Made by a program: the position numbers and the translations under genes. The notes below the pieces were generated by a model. That model saw only the letters and a list, made by a program, of their open reading frames with translations. It did no database searches and was not told the origin of the DNA. DNA of 64,000 nt from Cercis canadensis (taxonomy: Eukaryota > Streptophyta > Magnoliopsida > Fabales > Fabaceae): NCBI GenBank assembly GCA_003255065.1, contig QAOA01006013.1, positions 2,284,294-2,348,293 on the forward strand, in the 5' to 3' direction. Of the stretch, positions 11,249 through 22,303 are shown piece by piece. How positions within the stretch are numbered: position 1 is the stretch's first letter; every line of letters starts with the position of its first letter.

Positions 11249-14200
11249 ATGGAGAGAAATCCTAGCAAACGAAGCAGAGTGGTTGAAGCCATGGCCATCG
11301 TTGGCCATGAAGACGGAGACAACTTGAAGGGAGAGCAAGCTTTCAAGGACACAACGGTGCTGCCATGGACGAAGCAAATAACAGTGAGGTCTATAGTGAC
11401 CAGCTTTGTTTTGAGCATTGTTTTCAACTTTATTGTTTGCAAGCTCAATCTCACCACCGGAGTCATACCTTCGCTTAACGTCGCGGCCGGATTGCTGGGT
11501 TTTGCTGTGGTGAAGTCGTACACGGCGTTGCTCGGAAAGTGTGGACTCCTCAAGCAGCCATTCACTCGCCAAGAAAACACTGTCATCCAAACCTGCGTTG
11601 TTGCTTCTTCTGGAATCGCGTTTAGCAGTAAGCTTCTTGGCTTTTGTTGTATTAATTTATAGATATTTGTCTTTTTGTGTAATGGAAAATTTCTTTATAT
11701 CTTTATTGGAATTTGAATGTGAGGCCTCCGTAATAAAACCTTCGTGCTTAACTATTGGGGTCATGGGGGTGTTCTTTACTCCTTTTAATTCAAACTTTTG
11801 AAAACTCCAAGATTATTTTTTCTCCGATGTTATTTTACTATCTAAAAATAACAATTTGAAATATGTGTTCTGTCATTATAAAATAAACCAATATCATTCG
11901 TGAGTAGCAATACATGTAGGGCTTCAATGTGTACAAAGAATTAAGTTTCTTTTTCTTTCGGTTTTAGAGAATTTTCCTATGGTATCGAATTAGCGAGCCT
12001 ATAAAAATTGATTTAGAGTAAGTTTTTGAACTGCTTGATTTATTTTCTCCAATGTTATTTTGTGATTTGAAAATAACAATTTGAGTTAGTATATAAATTG
12101 AATGTCATGAATAGTTTTTTTCTTATGCTTAGCTTAGTCAAGGGAGATACAAATTTTTGGTTATATAAATTTAATCTCTGCCTTATGAATAGGTGGCACT
12201 GCAAGTTATTTACTTGGGATGAGTCCCTATGTTGCTGCTCAAGAAGATGGAGGGAACACTCCAATCAATACGAAGACTCTCTCACTTGGTTGGATGTTTG
12301 GGTTTCTTTTTGCTGTTAGCTTCGTTGGCTTGTTCTCTATTGTGCCTCTAAGAAAGGTAAGCAGAAACTCAGAATTTGTCAAATGAAGCCTCATATAATT
12401 TAATTACAGCATCCTTGTAAACTTTTTTGTATTTTTGCTTTTCCACAGATAATGATTTTGAAGTACAAGCTAACATACCCAAGTGGAACTGCCACAGCAC
12501 ACCTCATCAATAGCTTCCACACCCCAAAAGGAGCAAAGCTAGCAAAGTAAGTTATCACAAAATATTTCGATGTGACTAAAAATGGGTATCAATTCAAGTT
12601 TATTCTCAGTATCAAATCTTGATTATAACTTCTTTAACCCCACTTTTGATTCTTATGAATGCAGGAAACAAGTTATAGTGCTCTTCAAATCCTTCTTGTA
12701 CAGCTTTGCATTTGCCTTTTTCCAGTGGTTTTTTGCTGCATCTGATGATTGTGGGTTTGTCAGTTTTCCCACATTTGGACTCCAAGCCTATAAGCAAAAG
12801 TATGTCTTCTATCCATTTCTATTTCTCATATACGTGCATGTTTAGAAATAAATCTCCTTTCTCAAATTAAATATTGAGGCATTTGTTAAAATAAGCACAT
12901 TAGTTTTATTGACTTACTTCCCCATCATTAAAATTACAACACCAAAAGAATCTTAATTTGGGGATTCTTTATTTAGAGTTTTTGACAATTGACATAGTCT
13001 CTTTAACTTCAAAGGGTTGTCACTTGTCATAGATATCAAGTTAATATATAGTTGAAGTTTCTTCATGGAATTAAATGGTCCCAAACTTTGATCTGTTTCT
13101 TATTGTATCATATATATAAGATTAATGACAAAAAATTTGAATTGTCTCACAGGTTTTACTTTGATTTCTCACCTACCTATGTGGGAGTTGGAATGATCTG
13201 TCCTTACATGGTGAATGTATCTTTGCTTCTTGGAGGCATAATTTCATGGGGAATAATGTGGCCCTGGATTGAGACCAAGAAAGGTATATGGTATCCTGCA
13301 AATCTATCTGCTACCAGTCTACATGGCCTCCAAGGATACAAGGTATTTTTTTATGCACATCAAATTAAACTAAATGATGGATTAGGAGAAGAATTTCAAT
13401 TCTGCGCTGGATTATATTTTATATCTTTATACACTATATGAGTAATTAATTTCAAACTAAAATGTATTAATTTTCATTTAAACAGGTCTTCATTGCTATT
13501 GCCACGATACTCGGTGATGGCCTTTACCATGTACTCTACATGATGATCCACACTGGGTTCAGTCTTGTAGCACAATACTCAAAGAGAAAAGACTCATCCT
13601 CAGTAAACCCTAACAATGCTGAAGAAAACACTGATAATTCTCAGATTGTGGATTATGATGAGAAGCGGCGAACTGAGTACTTCTTAAATGACCAGATACC
13701 CACTTGGGTTGCTGCCACTGGTTATGTTGTCCTTGCAATTGTTTCCATCATATCAGTGTCTCACATCTTCCCCCAACTGAAATGGTACCATATATTGGTG
13801 GCTTATCTTATTGCTCCAATTCTGGCCTTCTGCAATGCCTATGGATGTGGCCTCACTGACTGGTCTCTGGCTTCTAGCTATGGCAAACTTGCCATTATCA
13901 TATTTAGTGGTTGGGTTGGCGTTGGCAATGGAGGTGTAATTGCTGGCCTTGCTTCCTGTGGTGTTATGATGAGCATTGTTTCCACAGCTTCTGATTTAAT
14001 GCAAGACTTCAAAACTGGGTATCTAACCCTAGCATCGCCTCGCTCTATGTTCTTTAGCCAAGTTTTGGGGACAGCCATGGGTTGCCTCGTGTCTCCTTTG
14101 GTCTTCTGGTTTTTCTACAAAGCTTACACACTTGGTGACCCTGAAGGATCCTATCCTGCACCTTATGGGCAATTGTACCGTGGGATCTCGCTTCTTGGTG

Positions 14201-14610
14201 TAGAGGGCATCTCTTCTCTTCCCAAGAACTGCCTTACACTAGCTATCATCTTCTTCTTTGCTGCAATTGCCATCAACCTACTACGTGAGTTATTGGAGAG
14301 ATTTGAAACCAAGTACAGGATACATAGGTTCATTCCAAGCCCTATGTGCTTGGCCATTCCATTCTATCTTGGTTCGTACTTCGCCATAGACATGTGTGTT
14401 GGGAGCTTGATTCTCTTCATTCTGGAGAAGAGAAACAAGCAGAAGGCAAAAGATTTTGTTCCTGCCATTGCCTCTGGACTCATCTGTGGAGATTCATTGT
14501 GGAGTGTTCCTGCTGCTCTTCTTGCGCTTGCTGGTATTAAGGCCCCTATTTGCATGAAGTTTCTATCTTCCTCTGTAAATGACAAGGTTGACAAGCTCTT
14601 GAGTGGCTAG
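11249..14610 (+). CDS. YSL7: Metal-nicotianamine transporter, YSL7-like (Yellow Stripe-Like)
   Basis: Deduced six-exon gene of 696 codons: 11,249-11,627; 12,193-12,356; 12,449-12,546; 12,665-12,799; 13,153-13,342; 13,486-14,610. All introns are GT-AG and the frame is continuous. The product is an oligopeptide-transporter (OPT) superfamily membrane protein; YSL proteins move metal-nicotianamine chelates or, in the YSL5/7/8 branch, possibly small peptides across membranes. Diagnostic blocks are [12 protein letters not shown] and [14 protein letters not shown] in exon 1, [19 protein letters not shown] in exon 3, [19 protein letters not shown] in exon 5, and [39 protein letters not shown] and AIPFYLG in exon 6. 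Many hydrophobic segments fit about 14 membrane spans. Family members are about 670-720 aa, so it is full length. The first ATG fits the short charged N-terminus of YSL7 proteins. After GIAFS the usual S/G-GFGSY reads SGTASY. YSL5 or YSL8 remain possible names. Confidence 0.92.
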
Positions 14611-15289
14611 TGATGCCTCTAGTCCATACACTATGTATATATAGGTTTCTTTCATATGTTTATTATGTTGTAGCACAGTGTGGTACCTTAGAATGGTTTG
14701 AACTTATTGGTTGTGATTTATTCTACTGTGTCAGCACTACCTAGCTTATTTATTTTTTATTAGAATTCCCCTTTCAAAGCTAAATGCTGTTGAGGCTTGG
14801 ACGTGTTAATGTTACTGTCAAATTCCCATTACAATTTATGTTTATTTCAATATTATGTTGTTTAGTTTATTATGTGGATATTTTATTGAAATCAGTGATT
14901 AAGAGACAAAGTGATAGATCAATAATTTTCTTATTACTATTTCTTTGGTCCCGTGCGTTGCAATTGAATGAAGTATACTTAATTTGTAAAATTATAATCA
15001 AAATTTTCAATCAATTTATTCATGAAATTTTAGAAATATAAGTCGTATATTACAATGCAGCACTTTGAACATAATTGATGCTTGAAATTTAGCACATACA
15101 TACTAAGTGAATTCATAACATAATTGGCTAGAGAGTCTAATTGCCTTTAATTAATATTCTTCCTTCGAAAGCTGAAGCTTGGTTTTTGCATCGAAAAGTT
15201 AATCTCCTATATGGAGGTTGCATATGCTACCATCACCTCAGTACTCATTTGATACATGGAATAGAGATTTCATTCTAGGCTCTTGACGA
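14611..15289. other. 3' flank of the YSL gene
   Basis: This holds the 3' UTR and downstream intergenic DNA. T-rich sequence follows the stop codon, but I see no canonical AATAAA close to it. No other gene or repeat is recognised. The Tat-lineage retrotransposon begins at about 15,290. Confidence 0.5.
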
Positions 15290-15586
15290 TGCCTGATCTG
15301 AGCTGGAGATTTGGAAGTGGGCAAAGCTGGGTTGAACGTGTAATAACTGCACAACAATAGATGGTCAAGAGTCAAGTGGTGATACCCGAGCTCCGATGTT
15401 TAAGTTAGCACGGTCCGAGCTAAAGAGTATAATCAATGTTCAGAGAAGTGAAAGTCCTCATACCTGTGGCATGGGGTTATTTATAGGTGATGGCGAAGGG
15501 ATATGGAAGGCATATATAGATTTGATGATGTGGGCCTTTGGCTAAATGGGTCTGGATACAATTTGGCCGAATATTAGGTATCTACA
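15290..15586 (-). repeat. 3' LTR of the Tat element
   Basis: On the minus strand the LTR begins TGTAGATACC at 15,586, directly after a purine tract (AAAAGGGGGGCAAG). It contains a TATA box about 100 nt downstream and a block like GAGCTCCGATGTTTAAG (written on the + strand, near 15,389-15,405) that is common in LTRs of this lineage. The low-coordinate end is uncertain, around 15,285-15,300, because there is no second LTR for comparison. Confidence 0.6.
15477..15486 (-). promoter_or_regulatory. TATA box of the Tat LTR
   Basis: CTATAAATAA on the minus strand, about 100 nt into the LTR and followed by a run of C. It fits a U3 promoter that would drive genomic transcription of the element leftward. 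Prediction from sequence only. Confidence 0.5.
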
Positions 15587-15600
15587 CTTGCCCCCCTTTT
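15587..15600 (-). other. Polypurine tract of the Tat element
   Basis: AAAAGGGGGGCAAG on the minus strand, immediately before the TG that opens the 3' LTR. It is the primer site for plus-strand DNA synthesis in LTR retrotransposons. Its position fixes the LTR start at 15,586. Confidence 0.65.
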
Positions 15601-15962
15601 GTGGGCTCGGAAATTGCTTTACCGACCTTGAAATACCGAGAATAGGTAGAGGTGGGAGCGTGCCAGTGACTTCCGAGGTCAGAATAAGGACCAAGTTGGT
15701 GTGGGCGACGATCTCTGAGATCCAAATAACACACTGATGTTACAATAAGCCCGTTGGCATTTCGTATTATTGTGCCACATGCTTCTTTGCCATCAGGTGT
15801 TCTAAGAGTTATCATGACAGCCGTCGCTTGGGCTTCTCGAGGTGAAAAAGGCTGCAAAAGGCTGATGGGATGTGACGTTTGGTCTTCTCGAGCTAAAATA
15901 TGGCTACTTCGTCATTAGTTGGATGAAGCTTGATTGAACAGTCAGATTTGCTTTGCCCATCC

Positions 15963-15972
15963 CTATAAATAG
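15963..15972 (+). promoter_or_regulatory. Putative promoter (TATA box) of the antisense ORF
   Basis: CTATAAATAG on the + strand, about 200 nt upstream of the ATG at 16,169 that starts the extra ORF. It lies inside the element, outside the LTR, and points opposite to the gag-pol transcript. It is the only good TATA word at a sensible distance from that ATG. Inference; a transcript start would have to be mapped. Confidence 0.4.
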
Positions 15973-16810
15973 GGAATGGCGGAGTCTCACTCTACTTTTT
16001 TGGTAATCGTTTAGAGATTGGTGCGTAGGTCAGAGTGAACTAAAAAAGAAGTATTCTGCTTATTTTGGGATCTCAACTCGGACTACTTTTTAAAGGTAAC
16101 TTTACCTTCTCAAACTCCTAGGGAACTAGGTCTCTTCTCTCCTTCAAGGTCAGTTGTGATTTAAGTAGATGGACAGTTGTTCTTCTACTAGTAGTGTTGA
16201 CCCCATGGAGTATCTGGAACTGATCGAGATCATTTCTTTTGACAAGGAGCCAAACGTTGATAGGGAGCCAAGTGTTTCTGGTAGATCGAGCTCTGCTGAT
16301 ACTAGCGAGGGTATCTCGGCCACCCGTCCTTCTATTCCCCCCTTTGTTCACTCTAGTATTAAGAATACATATTCTATTCTCCGATCTAGGTTTGTTAGGG
16401 ATTTTAAAGGCTACTATGAACATATTGACTGGAACCACAATATTTTTTATCTCCATCCTTGTCCTAGGAACTCCCTGGTATGCGAAAATTGCCCTAATAA
16501 CTAGTTGTTTACCTTTAGCATTGCCTATATAGAAAGGGCAGGAGCCGAGTTGCCTCTCATAGATTTCGTAATGGATTTCTTCAATCATGTGAATGCACCC
16601 CCCACCCAACTTCATACCAATGGTTGGGGTTTCCTCTGAGCTTTCCAAAAGTTGTGTAGTTTACTGTCTATAGAGAATAAGTTAGATGTATTTTTTCATT
16701 TTTTTACTTTAAAGGATGTAAAGGAGTCTGATAAGGAATTCCTATACATAGCTAGTCGACGCGGGTTAGGTTTGATGAAACTAGTGGAAGAATTGGTCAA
16801 AGGTTGGAAA

Positions 16811-18170
16811 GACCGATTTATCTGGGTGACCGTTCCGAACTGGAAAGGAGGTCCTGCACCAGCAATGGCCTTTTTTCTAAACGAAGACTTGACCCCCCCA
16901 GTTTCCCTTACGATGGAACCAATATGTGAACAAGATACCAGCTCAGGCAATGAGCGAGTATGACCTGGATGCTCGCAAGATTATATCCATCATTTTCGAG
17001 TTAACTATCGAGAATGCCCAATTGGTCACCCTCAAGGCCAAAGATTTAATTGGTCAGTGTTTATTGCTTTAGTTTCAATAAAGTTTGCTAAGTTCATTGA
17101 TCGATCTTGTCTTGTTTTGCAGACCGGAGAATAACCAAAGAAAAAATGGTGAATCTTGCTAAGCTGTCGAAGGCCAAGGCTTAGAAGGCAACTAGGCAAC
17201 CCAAGGTTATTGCTGCCAAGCCCGTAAGGGTGGTGACTGCCAAGGAAGCTCAGATCCCTCCTCCAAGCCGGACGGAGGAGAGTCCTGTGGCAGCGAAGGG
17301 GAAGCAAAGATCGGGGAAGAGGTAAAAGACGTCCTCGAGGAGGCAGCCAGCTAGTATTTATTCTCAAGATTGTTGAGGAAAATAGACAACCAGAGAGATA
17401 CAAAATTCCTTGAGCTGCTGCTGCCTCCTTTGCTGAGTTTGTTTTTCCACCTTTGGTTTGTTTTCAAGTCTTCCATGGAAGGCTAAGTTCTTTTGTAATC
17501 AATTCAAGAGGAGCCAAACTTAATAATCCAGAGTTCCTGTGCTTCAACCGGGTTTGATTTGATTTAATTTGAATTACTGTTTCTTCCCTTCTTCATGTGA
17601 TTGAATGATATTTTAATTGCATGCATGTTTTGTATAAANAGACCGATTTATCTGGGTGACCGTTCCGAACTGGAAAGGGGGTCCTGCACCGGCAATGGCC
17701 TTCTTTCTAAACGAAGACTTAACCCCCCCGGTTTCCCTTACGATGGAACCAATATGTGAACAAGATACCAGCTGAGGCAATGGGCGAGTATGACCTGGAT
17801 GCTCGCAAGATTATATCCATCATTTTCGAGTTAACTATCGAGAATGCCCAATTGGTCACCCTCAAGGCCAAAGATTTAATTGGTCAGTGTTTATTGCTTT
17901 AGTTTCAATAAAGTTTGCTAAGTTCATTGATCGATCTTGTCTTGTTTTGCAGACCGGAGAATAACCAAAGAAAAAATGGTGAATCTTACTAAGCTGTCGA
18001 AGGCCAAGGCTTAGAAGGCAACTAAGCAACCCAAGGTTATTGCTGCCAAGCCCGTAAGGGTGGTGACTGCCAAGAAAGCTCAGATCCCTCCTCCAAGCCG
18101 GACGGAGGAGAGTCCTATGGCAGCGAAGGGGAAGCAAAGAGCGGGGAAGAAGAGGCAAAAGACGTCCTCG
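16811..18170. repeat. Direct duplication around the N at 17,639
   Basis: About 530 bp at 16,811-17,336 recur at 17,641-18,170 with only about 2% mismatches plus a small indel. Between them are 302 bp belonging to another element's LTR, then the N. The left copy switches into LTR sequence after GTCCTCGAGG, whereas the right copy continues into the rest of the ORF. This is probably two overlapping or allelic contigs joined without merging, not a true tandem duplication. Confidence 0.7.
17337..17638 (+). repeat. Internal LTR fragment of the non-autonomous element
   Basis: Nearly identical to about 20,535-20,836 within the 5' LTR of the element at 20,037-26,613 and to the matching part of its 3' LTR. 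It has neither LTR terminus and no target duplication, so it did not arrive by ordinary integration. It abuts the N at 17,639. A chimeric contig end or an ectopic recombination product would both explain it. Confidence 0.7.
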
Positions 18171-19119
18171 AGGTTCGATGTTGAAAAGCCAGACCCATCT
18201 ACAAGCCGGACCTTAGACCTGGACTCAGAGGTGAAGCACTTTGAGTTGTTCGTTACTCCTATGGCAAAGGAGAACAGGGAGCATTCCAATATTTCTTTTA
18301 GAATGCTCAATTTCCCATTGGTGAACACCTCAAAGTCCTTGCCCTGCCCGGGGATAAAGCGAAGGTCGTTGACTCCAAAACTAGTCTACTCAGCAAACAT
18401 CTCTGAGACGCCGTAGGTCGGGCAACTATTATAGCCCATGAGCTGCATGAGAGGGTATTTGCTTTTTATCTCGAGATGCAAAAATTCCGAGAAGAAGAAG
18501 AGGTCGCTCAAGCTACTGTGGAATCTTGCCAAGAGGCCTTGGCTAAGGCGCAAGTGGAGGCGAGGGAGGCCCGTAGTAAATTAGAGAGCGTTTTGGCCGA
18601 GTTAAACCGCTTAAGAGAGGAGTGGTAGAACACACTTGATTTGACTTAGGCTGCGGAGATTAGGGACAGCAGGTTGCACTTCCAAATGCCTAAATGGCTT
18701 GACCGGGTTCGCCAGTCAAAGCGGAGGTTGAAAGAGCGGGCTAAATGAAAAATATTAGAAAATTTTATGGTGGCCCATGAAAAGGCATTTGGCATGTACT
18801 TAGAGCAGGCACTCGACCTGGAGGCAGAGCACTTTGACTACTATAAGAGGATGAAGGATGGCCAACTGGTCGAGGAGGTGGAGGTGGAAGAGGAGGACCT
18901 CGAGCTCCGGATTGACGAGTCGGGCGAGGATCTAGACTTTGTTTCAGCAGACGAAGATGTTCTTCGAGAGCAGGGCAGAGCTGAGGGGACTTGAATTTTG
19001 TAAATTTGTATTTGTTTTTGAATAAAAAATATTTTATTCCTGACTTGGTTGGTGTATGGTGTAATTGACCCAAGTATTTTATTGATGTCAATTTTAGCTA
19101 ATAAGTCTAATTGGAAAAT

Positions 19120-19461
19120 TTAGCCCTGATAGGAATAATAGGAAGTATAACCCTGATAGGAATTAGATGACTTTTAATCTTAATTGAGAATATAGTCCTG
19201 ATCGGAATCAAAGGACTTAATCTTAATTGAAGATATAGCCCTGATCGGAGTCAAAGGACTTAATTAAAGATATAGTCCTGATCGAAATCAAATGACTTAA
19301 TCAAAGATATAGCCTGATCGGAATCAAAGGACTTTTAATCTTAATTGAAAATATAGCCCTGATCGGAGTCAAATGACTTAATTAAAGATATAGCCCTAAT
19401 CAAAATCAAAGGACTTTTAATCTTAATTGAAAGCATAGCCCTAGTCAGAATCAAAAGGCTT
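19120..19461. repeat. Minisatellite A in the Tat 3' region
   Basis: About eight to nine imperfect units built on the phrase ATATAGCCCTGATCGGAATC followed by AAAGGACTT. Units alternate between a short form (about 43 bp) and a longer form (about 53 bp) with an extra TTAATCTTAATTGAA. It lies between the integrase end and the antisense ORF of the Tat element. Tandem repeats at this place are known in Ogre/Tat elements and can seed satellites. Confidence 0.8.
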
Positions 19462-19552
19462 TGGAAACGATCGTGAGCTCTTGCTCAATTTGAACCTAAA
19501 TGGATGTTTTTAGGTTGGAAGAATGCCTTTTGGTTTTAACATTGTTGGGGAG

Positions 19553-19828
19553 TTAGCTCAATATTCACGAGTTTGAAAGACATTGGTCCTTTGAGGTATT
19601 GACCCTTGATTTAGCTCAGTTTTTACGAGCTGGAAGGACATTGGTCCTTTGAGGGCATTGGCCCTTGATTGAGCTCTGTTTTTACAAGTTTGAAGGACAT
19701 TGGTCCTTCAAGGGCATTGGCCCTTGATTGAGCTCAATTTTTTACGAGCTTAAAGGACATTGGTCCTTCGAGAGCATTAGCCCTTGATTGAGCTTAGTTC
19801 TTACAAGCTTGAAGGCATTGGCCCTTAA
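19553..19828. repeat. Minisatellite B in the Tat 3' region
   Basis: Four to five units of about 65 bp with the core GGACATTGGTCCTTTGAGGG, then CATTGGCCCTTGATTGAGCT and a (T)n-ACGAGCTT linker. Each unit contains a short palindrome-like pair (GGACATTGGTCC). The unit shares no sequence with minisatellite A only 90 bp away. Same non-coding part of the Tat element. Confidence 0.8.
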
Positions 19829-19859
19829 TTCTAAAGATGTGAAGAACTTCATTATATAT

Positions 19860-20036
19860 AAATCTGGAGGTTCATTACATTTCATGTTCTCGAGACATGA
19901 TCCCCTTCCATGGTCACAAGTTTGTATGCTCTTTTTCCTAGCACTTCTTGAACTTGGTAGAGGCCTTCCCAGTTTGGTGTGAGCTTTCCCTCATTCAGGT
20001 TCTTTCTCATGATGGTTGCTTTCCTGAGTACAAGGT
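19860..20036 (-). pseudogene. Tat integrase C-terminal end, cut off by an insertion
   Basis: On the minus strand this encodes the tail of the Gypsy integrase, including KATIMRKNLNEGKLTPNW, EGLYQVQEVLG and AYKLVTMEGD. This is the plant Gypsy motif (LTPNWEGPYKV-like) near the end of pol. The upstream part lies at 26,619 and above; the two were separated by the insertion at 20,037-26,613, whose AAGGT duplication is at 20,032-20,036. Stops follow the motif. Confidence 0.7.
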
Positions 20037-21344
20037 TGATAAGACATTATTTTACACTATTTGTTTCCCTTATACTTAGTCTTTTAGTGTGTGTTTCTAG
20101 TGATTTATGGCCTTTAGACATGTTTTGTAGATTTGGATTTGTTGGTACTTATAGATTTTAATTATTTAACTGTTAAATTCTGGCACTACTTACATTTTTC
20201 ACCATATCTTTGGTTAAATATGTCCGATTGATGTGATTCCAGTTTTGTTGGAAAGCTAACAGAAAATTCTACATTTCATATGAAGATCCCAGAAGCTGAT
20301 TCACGCGTCTGGATAACTGAAATTCACGTGCAAGCAGTCCAGATTTTCTGCATCCGCCCAGCATTGACTGATTCCTTTCCTTAGGCCTGCCTATTGGACC
20401 AGAGCATGTTTATTTGGGCCAACATCTGCTTATTTGGCTAGCACACATGACACTAGGGTTTGATCATGTTTTTACCATTAATAATTTAGGAAACTAGGTT
20501 TATTTTGTATTTAGGAAACCATTAAGAAATCTAGAGGAGGCAGCCAACTAGTATTTATTCTCAAGATTGTTGAGGAAAATAGACAACCAGAGATATACGA
20601 AATTCCTTGAGCTGCTGCTGCCTCCTTTGCTAAGTTTTTTTTTCCACCTTTGGTTTGTGTTCAAGTCTTCCATGGAAGGCTAAGTTCTTTTGTAATCAAT
20701 TCAAGAGGAGCCAAACTTAATAATCCAGAGTTCCTGTGCTTCAGCCGGGTTTGATTTGATTTAATTTGAATTACTGTTTCTTCCCTTCTTCATGTGATTG
20801 AATGATATTTTAATTGCATGCATACTTTGTATAAATTTAAATCGGTTGATTAGATTCATAACAGTAATCAGATTGATAATCATACTTTAAAGGTCTTTAA
20901 TATATGGTTAACTTGGCTAATTCAGTTATTAAATTAATTCGGACTTAGTGATATAGAGCGGTTGCCTAGAGTCTTAATTCCATGATTAATTGAATCCTGA
21001 TTGGTAAATCAGTAGGAATTCTAAGTGTTACTATTAGGGGTTCCAGGTAACACTTAACCAAGAATTAAATCAGACCTAGGTTATCTTCAGTGAACAAGGA
21101 TGGATTAAGGTTTGGTTGCTTGCTTGAGTTGATTGTGTTTTCTCTTATTTGATTAAATCCTATTACTGCTTTTTAAATTCTTATTATTCTACATTCAACA
21201 CAAAACCCCCCTTATTCTATTCTTGCTTAAGTTCTTAAAAGATTAGTTGTTTTGGTGAATCCTTGGGAGACGACACTGGTTGTATCCTATACTACAAATT
21301 AGTTGCAATTAGTAGTTTAATTTTGTACGGTTCAGCACCCGTCA
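20037..21344 (+). repeat. 5' LTR of the non-autonomous element
   Basis: 1,308 bp, TG...CA ends. Almost collinear with the 3' LTR. The boundaries are fixed by the AAGGT target duplication on the left and by the PBS region on the right. Confidence 0.9.
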
Positions 21345-21350
21345 AAATTT

Positions 21351-21368
21351 TGGCACCGTTGCTGGGGA
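21351..21368 (+). other. Primer binding site
   Basis: TGGCACCGTTGCTGGGGA lies a few bases after the LTR end. It is close to the Athila-type PBS TGGCGCCGTTGCCGGGGA, generally taken to pair with the 3' end of a tRNA-Asp. It would prime minus-strand DNA synthesis. Confidence 0.75.
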
Positions 21369-22303
21369 ATTCACCTAACATATTAATCTTCTTAGGACTC
21401 TTTTGTTACTGTTTTGTTTGCTTATTTTTCTTATTTCTGGTCATTGTTCTTCATCATTCTCTTCCTGTTCTACTTGCTTCCCTATTTTGTTTTCCTTATC
21501 TGTTTAAGTTTTCTTTCCTTGTTTAGTGTTTCTGTTTCTATCTTGTTTTTTTTATTCTGACCAACTGGGATTGAACTGCAAATTAGTGGAAAGAGGAATT
21601 GCATTGTGAGGTGAACTTTGTGCTGTATTGCCCTTGTTTAGCCTCCTTTGCCATTATTCTGTCTCCTTTGTCATCTTTGTTCACTTTTTGGCAAAGCTTT
21701 CTATACTTTTTGAGCATTGTGGTGATAGTTTTTTTTTGTTTGTTTCCTTTGATATTTTAGGGTTACATTGTGTGAATTTTGGTGCCTTGGTGCCAGTTTC
21801 CCTTTGTTTTCCCATTGCTTCGGTTTGATTTAGTGGTTTTCGCGTGTACTATTCCGGCCAAAATTTTATGCTCTGATTGATCTGAAACTTGGTCAGTTGA
21901 AGGAAAATGGCCTGAAAATTAATAGTCATAGCTTATGCTATGAGGTCTACGTTTCTAAGCTGAATTCCATCGTTTTGACCACTTTTTCAATTTTTTAAAA
22001 TTTTTTTATTTTATTTTTGACTTTCATTTTCATTAAGCTTTCATGTTGTGGTGATAGAATTTTTTTAAAAAAATATTTAGATACTTCAACTAGCCTTATT
22101 TTGTGTACATTTTGTGTTTCTCTTTTAGTTCAATTTTGTCACTTTTTGTTACTTTTTGCCACTTTTTGTATAACTTTATATGTTATTTTGTATGTTAGTG
22201 TGTTTTGGTGTTCTGTTATTTTTTTTTTTTTTTTTTGTTCATGCTAGGTTCTTATTCTACTATAAGAGTGCAAGAAGTTGTTGCATCACTTGCTGACCAA
22301 TAG

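Larger units (their letters stand above)
16169..18994 (+). pseudogene. Antisense additional ORF of the Tat element (gypsy-type transposon domain), decayed
   Basis: This reading region runs opposite to gag-pol, between pol and the 3' LTR. It starts with an acidic, Ser-rich N-terminus (MDSCSSTSSVDPMEYLEL). The conserved part lies in shifted frames at about 16,540-16,960: LIDFVMDFFNHVNAPPTQL, then FFHFFTLKD, GWKDRFIWV and a P-A-M-A-F-F block. These match the 'putative gypsy type transposon' domain (PF04195-like) of plants. At 18,440-18,990 a Glu/Arg-rich coiled coil follows (EAREARSKLESVLAELNRL) and a very acidic tail. Frameshifts, stops and the duplication around 17,639 break it. Function is unknown; such extra ORFs are known in Tat-lineage elements, in sense or antisense orientation. 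Confidence 0.6.

Noticed and set aside
11173-11590. Two overlapping minus-strand frames of 137 and 118 codons
   Set aside because: They lie opposite exon 1 of the YSL gene and are shadows of its codon structure.
14364-14594. Minus-strand 76-codon frame
   Set aside because: Shadow of the final YSL exon.
17032-18158. Two similar minus-strand frames (123 and 98 codons)
   Set aside because: They are antisense to the duplicated segment of the Tat extra ORF and look alike only because of that duplication.
19120-19828. CRISPR-like array
   Set aside because: Repeats are adjacent and imperfect, with no unique spacers of constant length; the setting is a plant retrotransposon, so they are minisatellites.
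19788-21828. Several short + strand frames in and after the 5' LTR
   Set aside because: Low-complexity Phe/Leu/Ser-rich translations of T-rich LTR and leader DNA; no motif.
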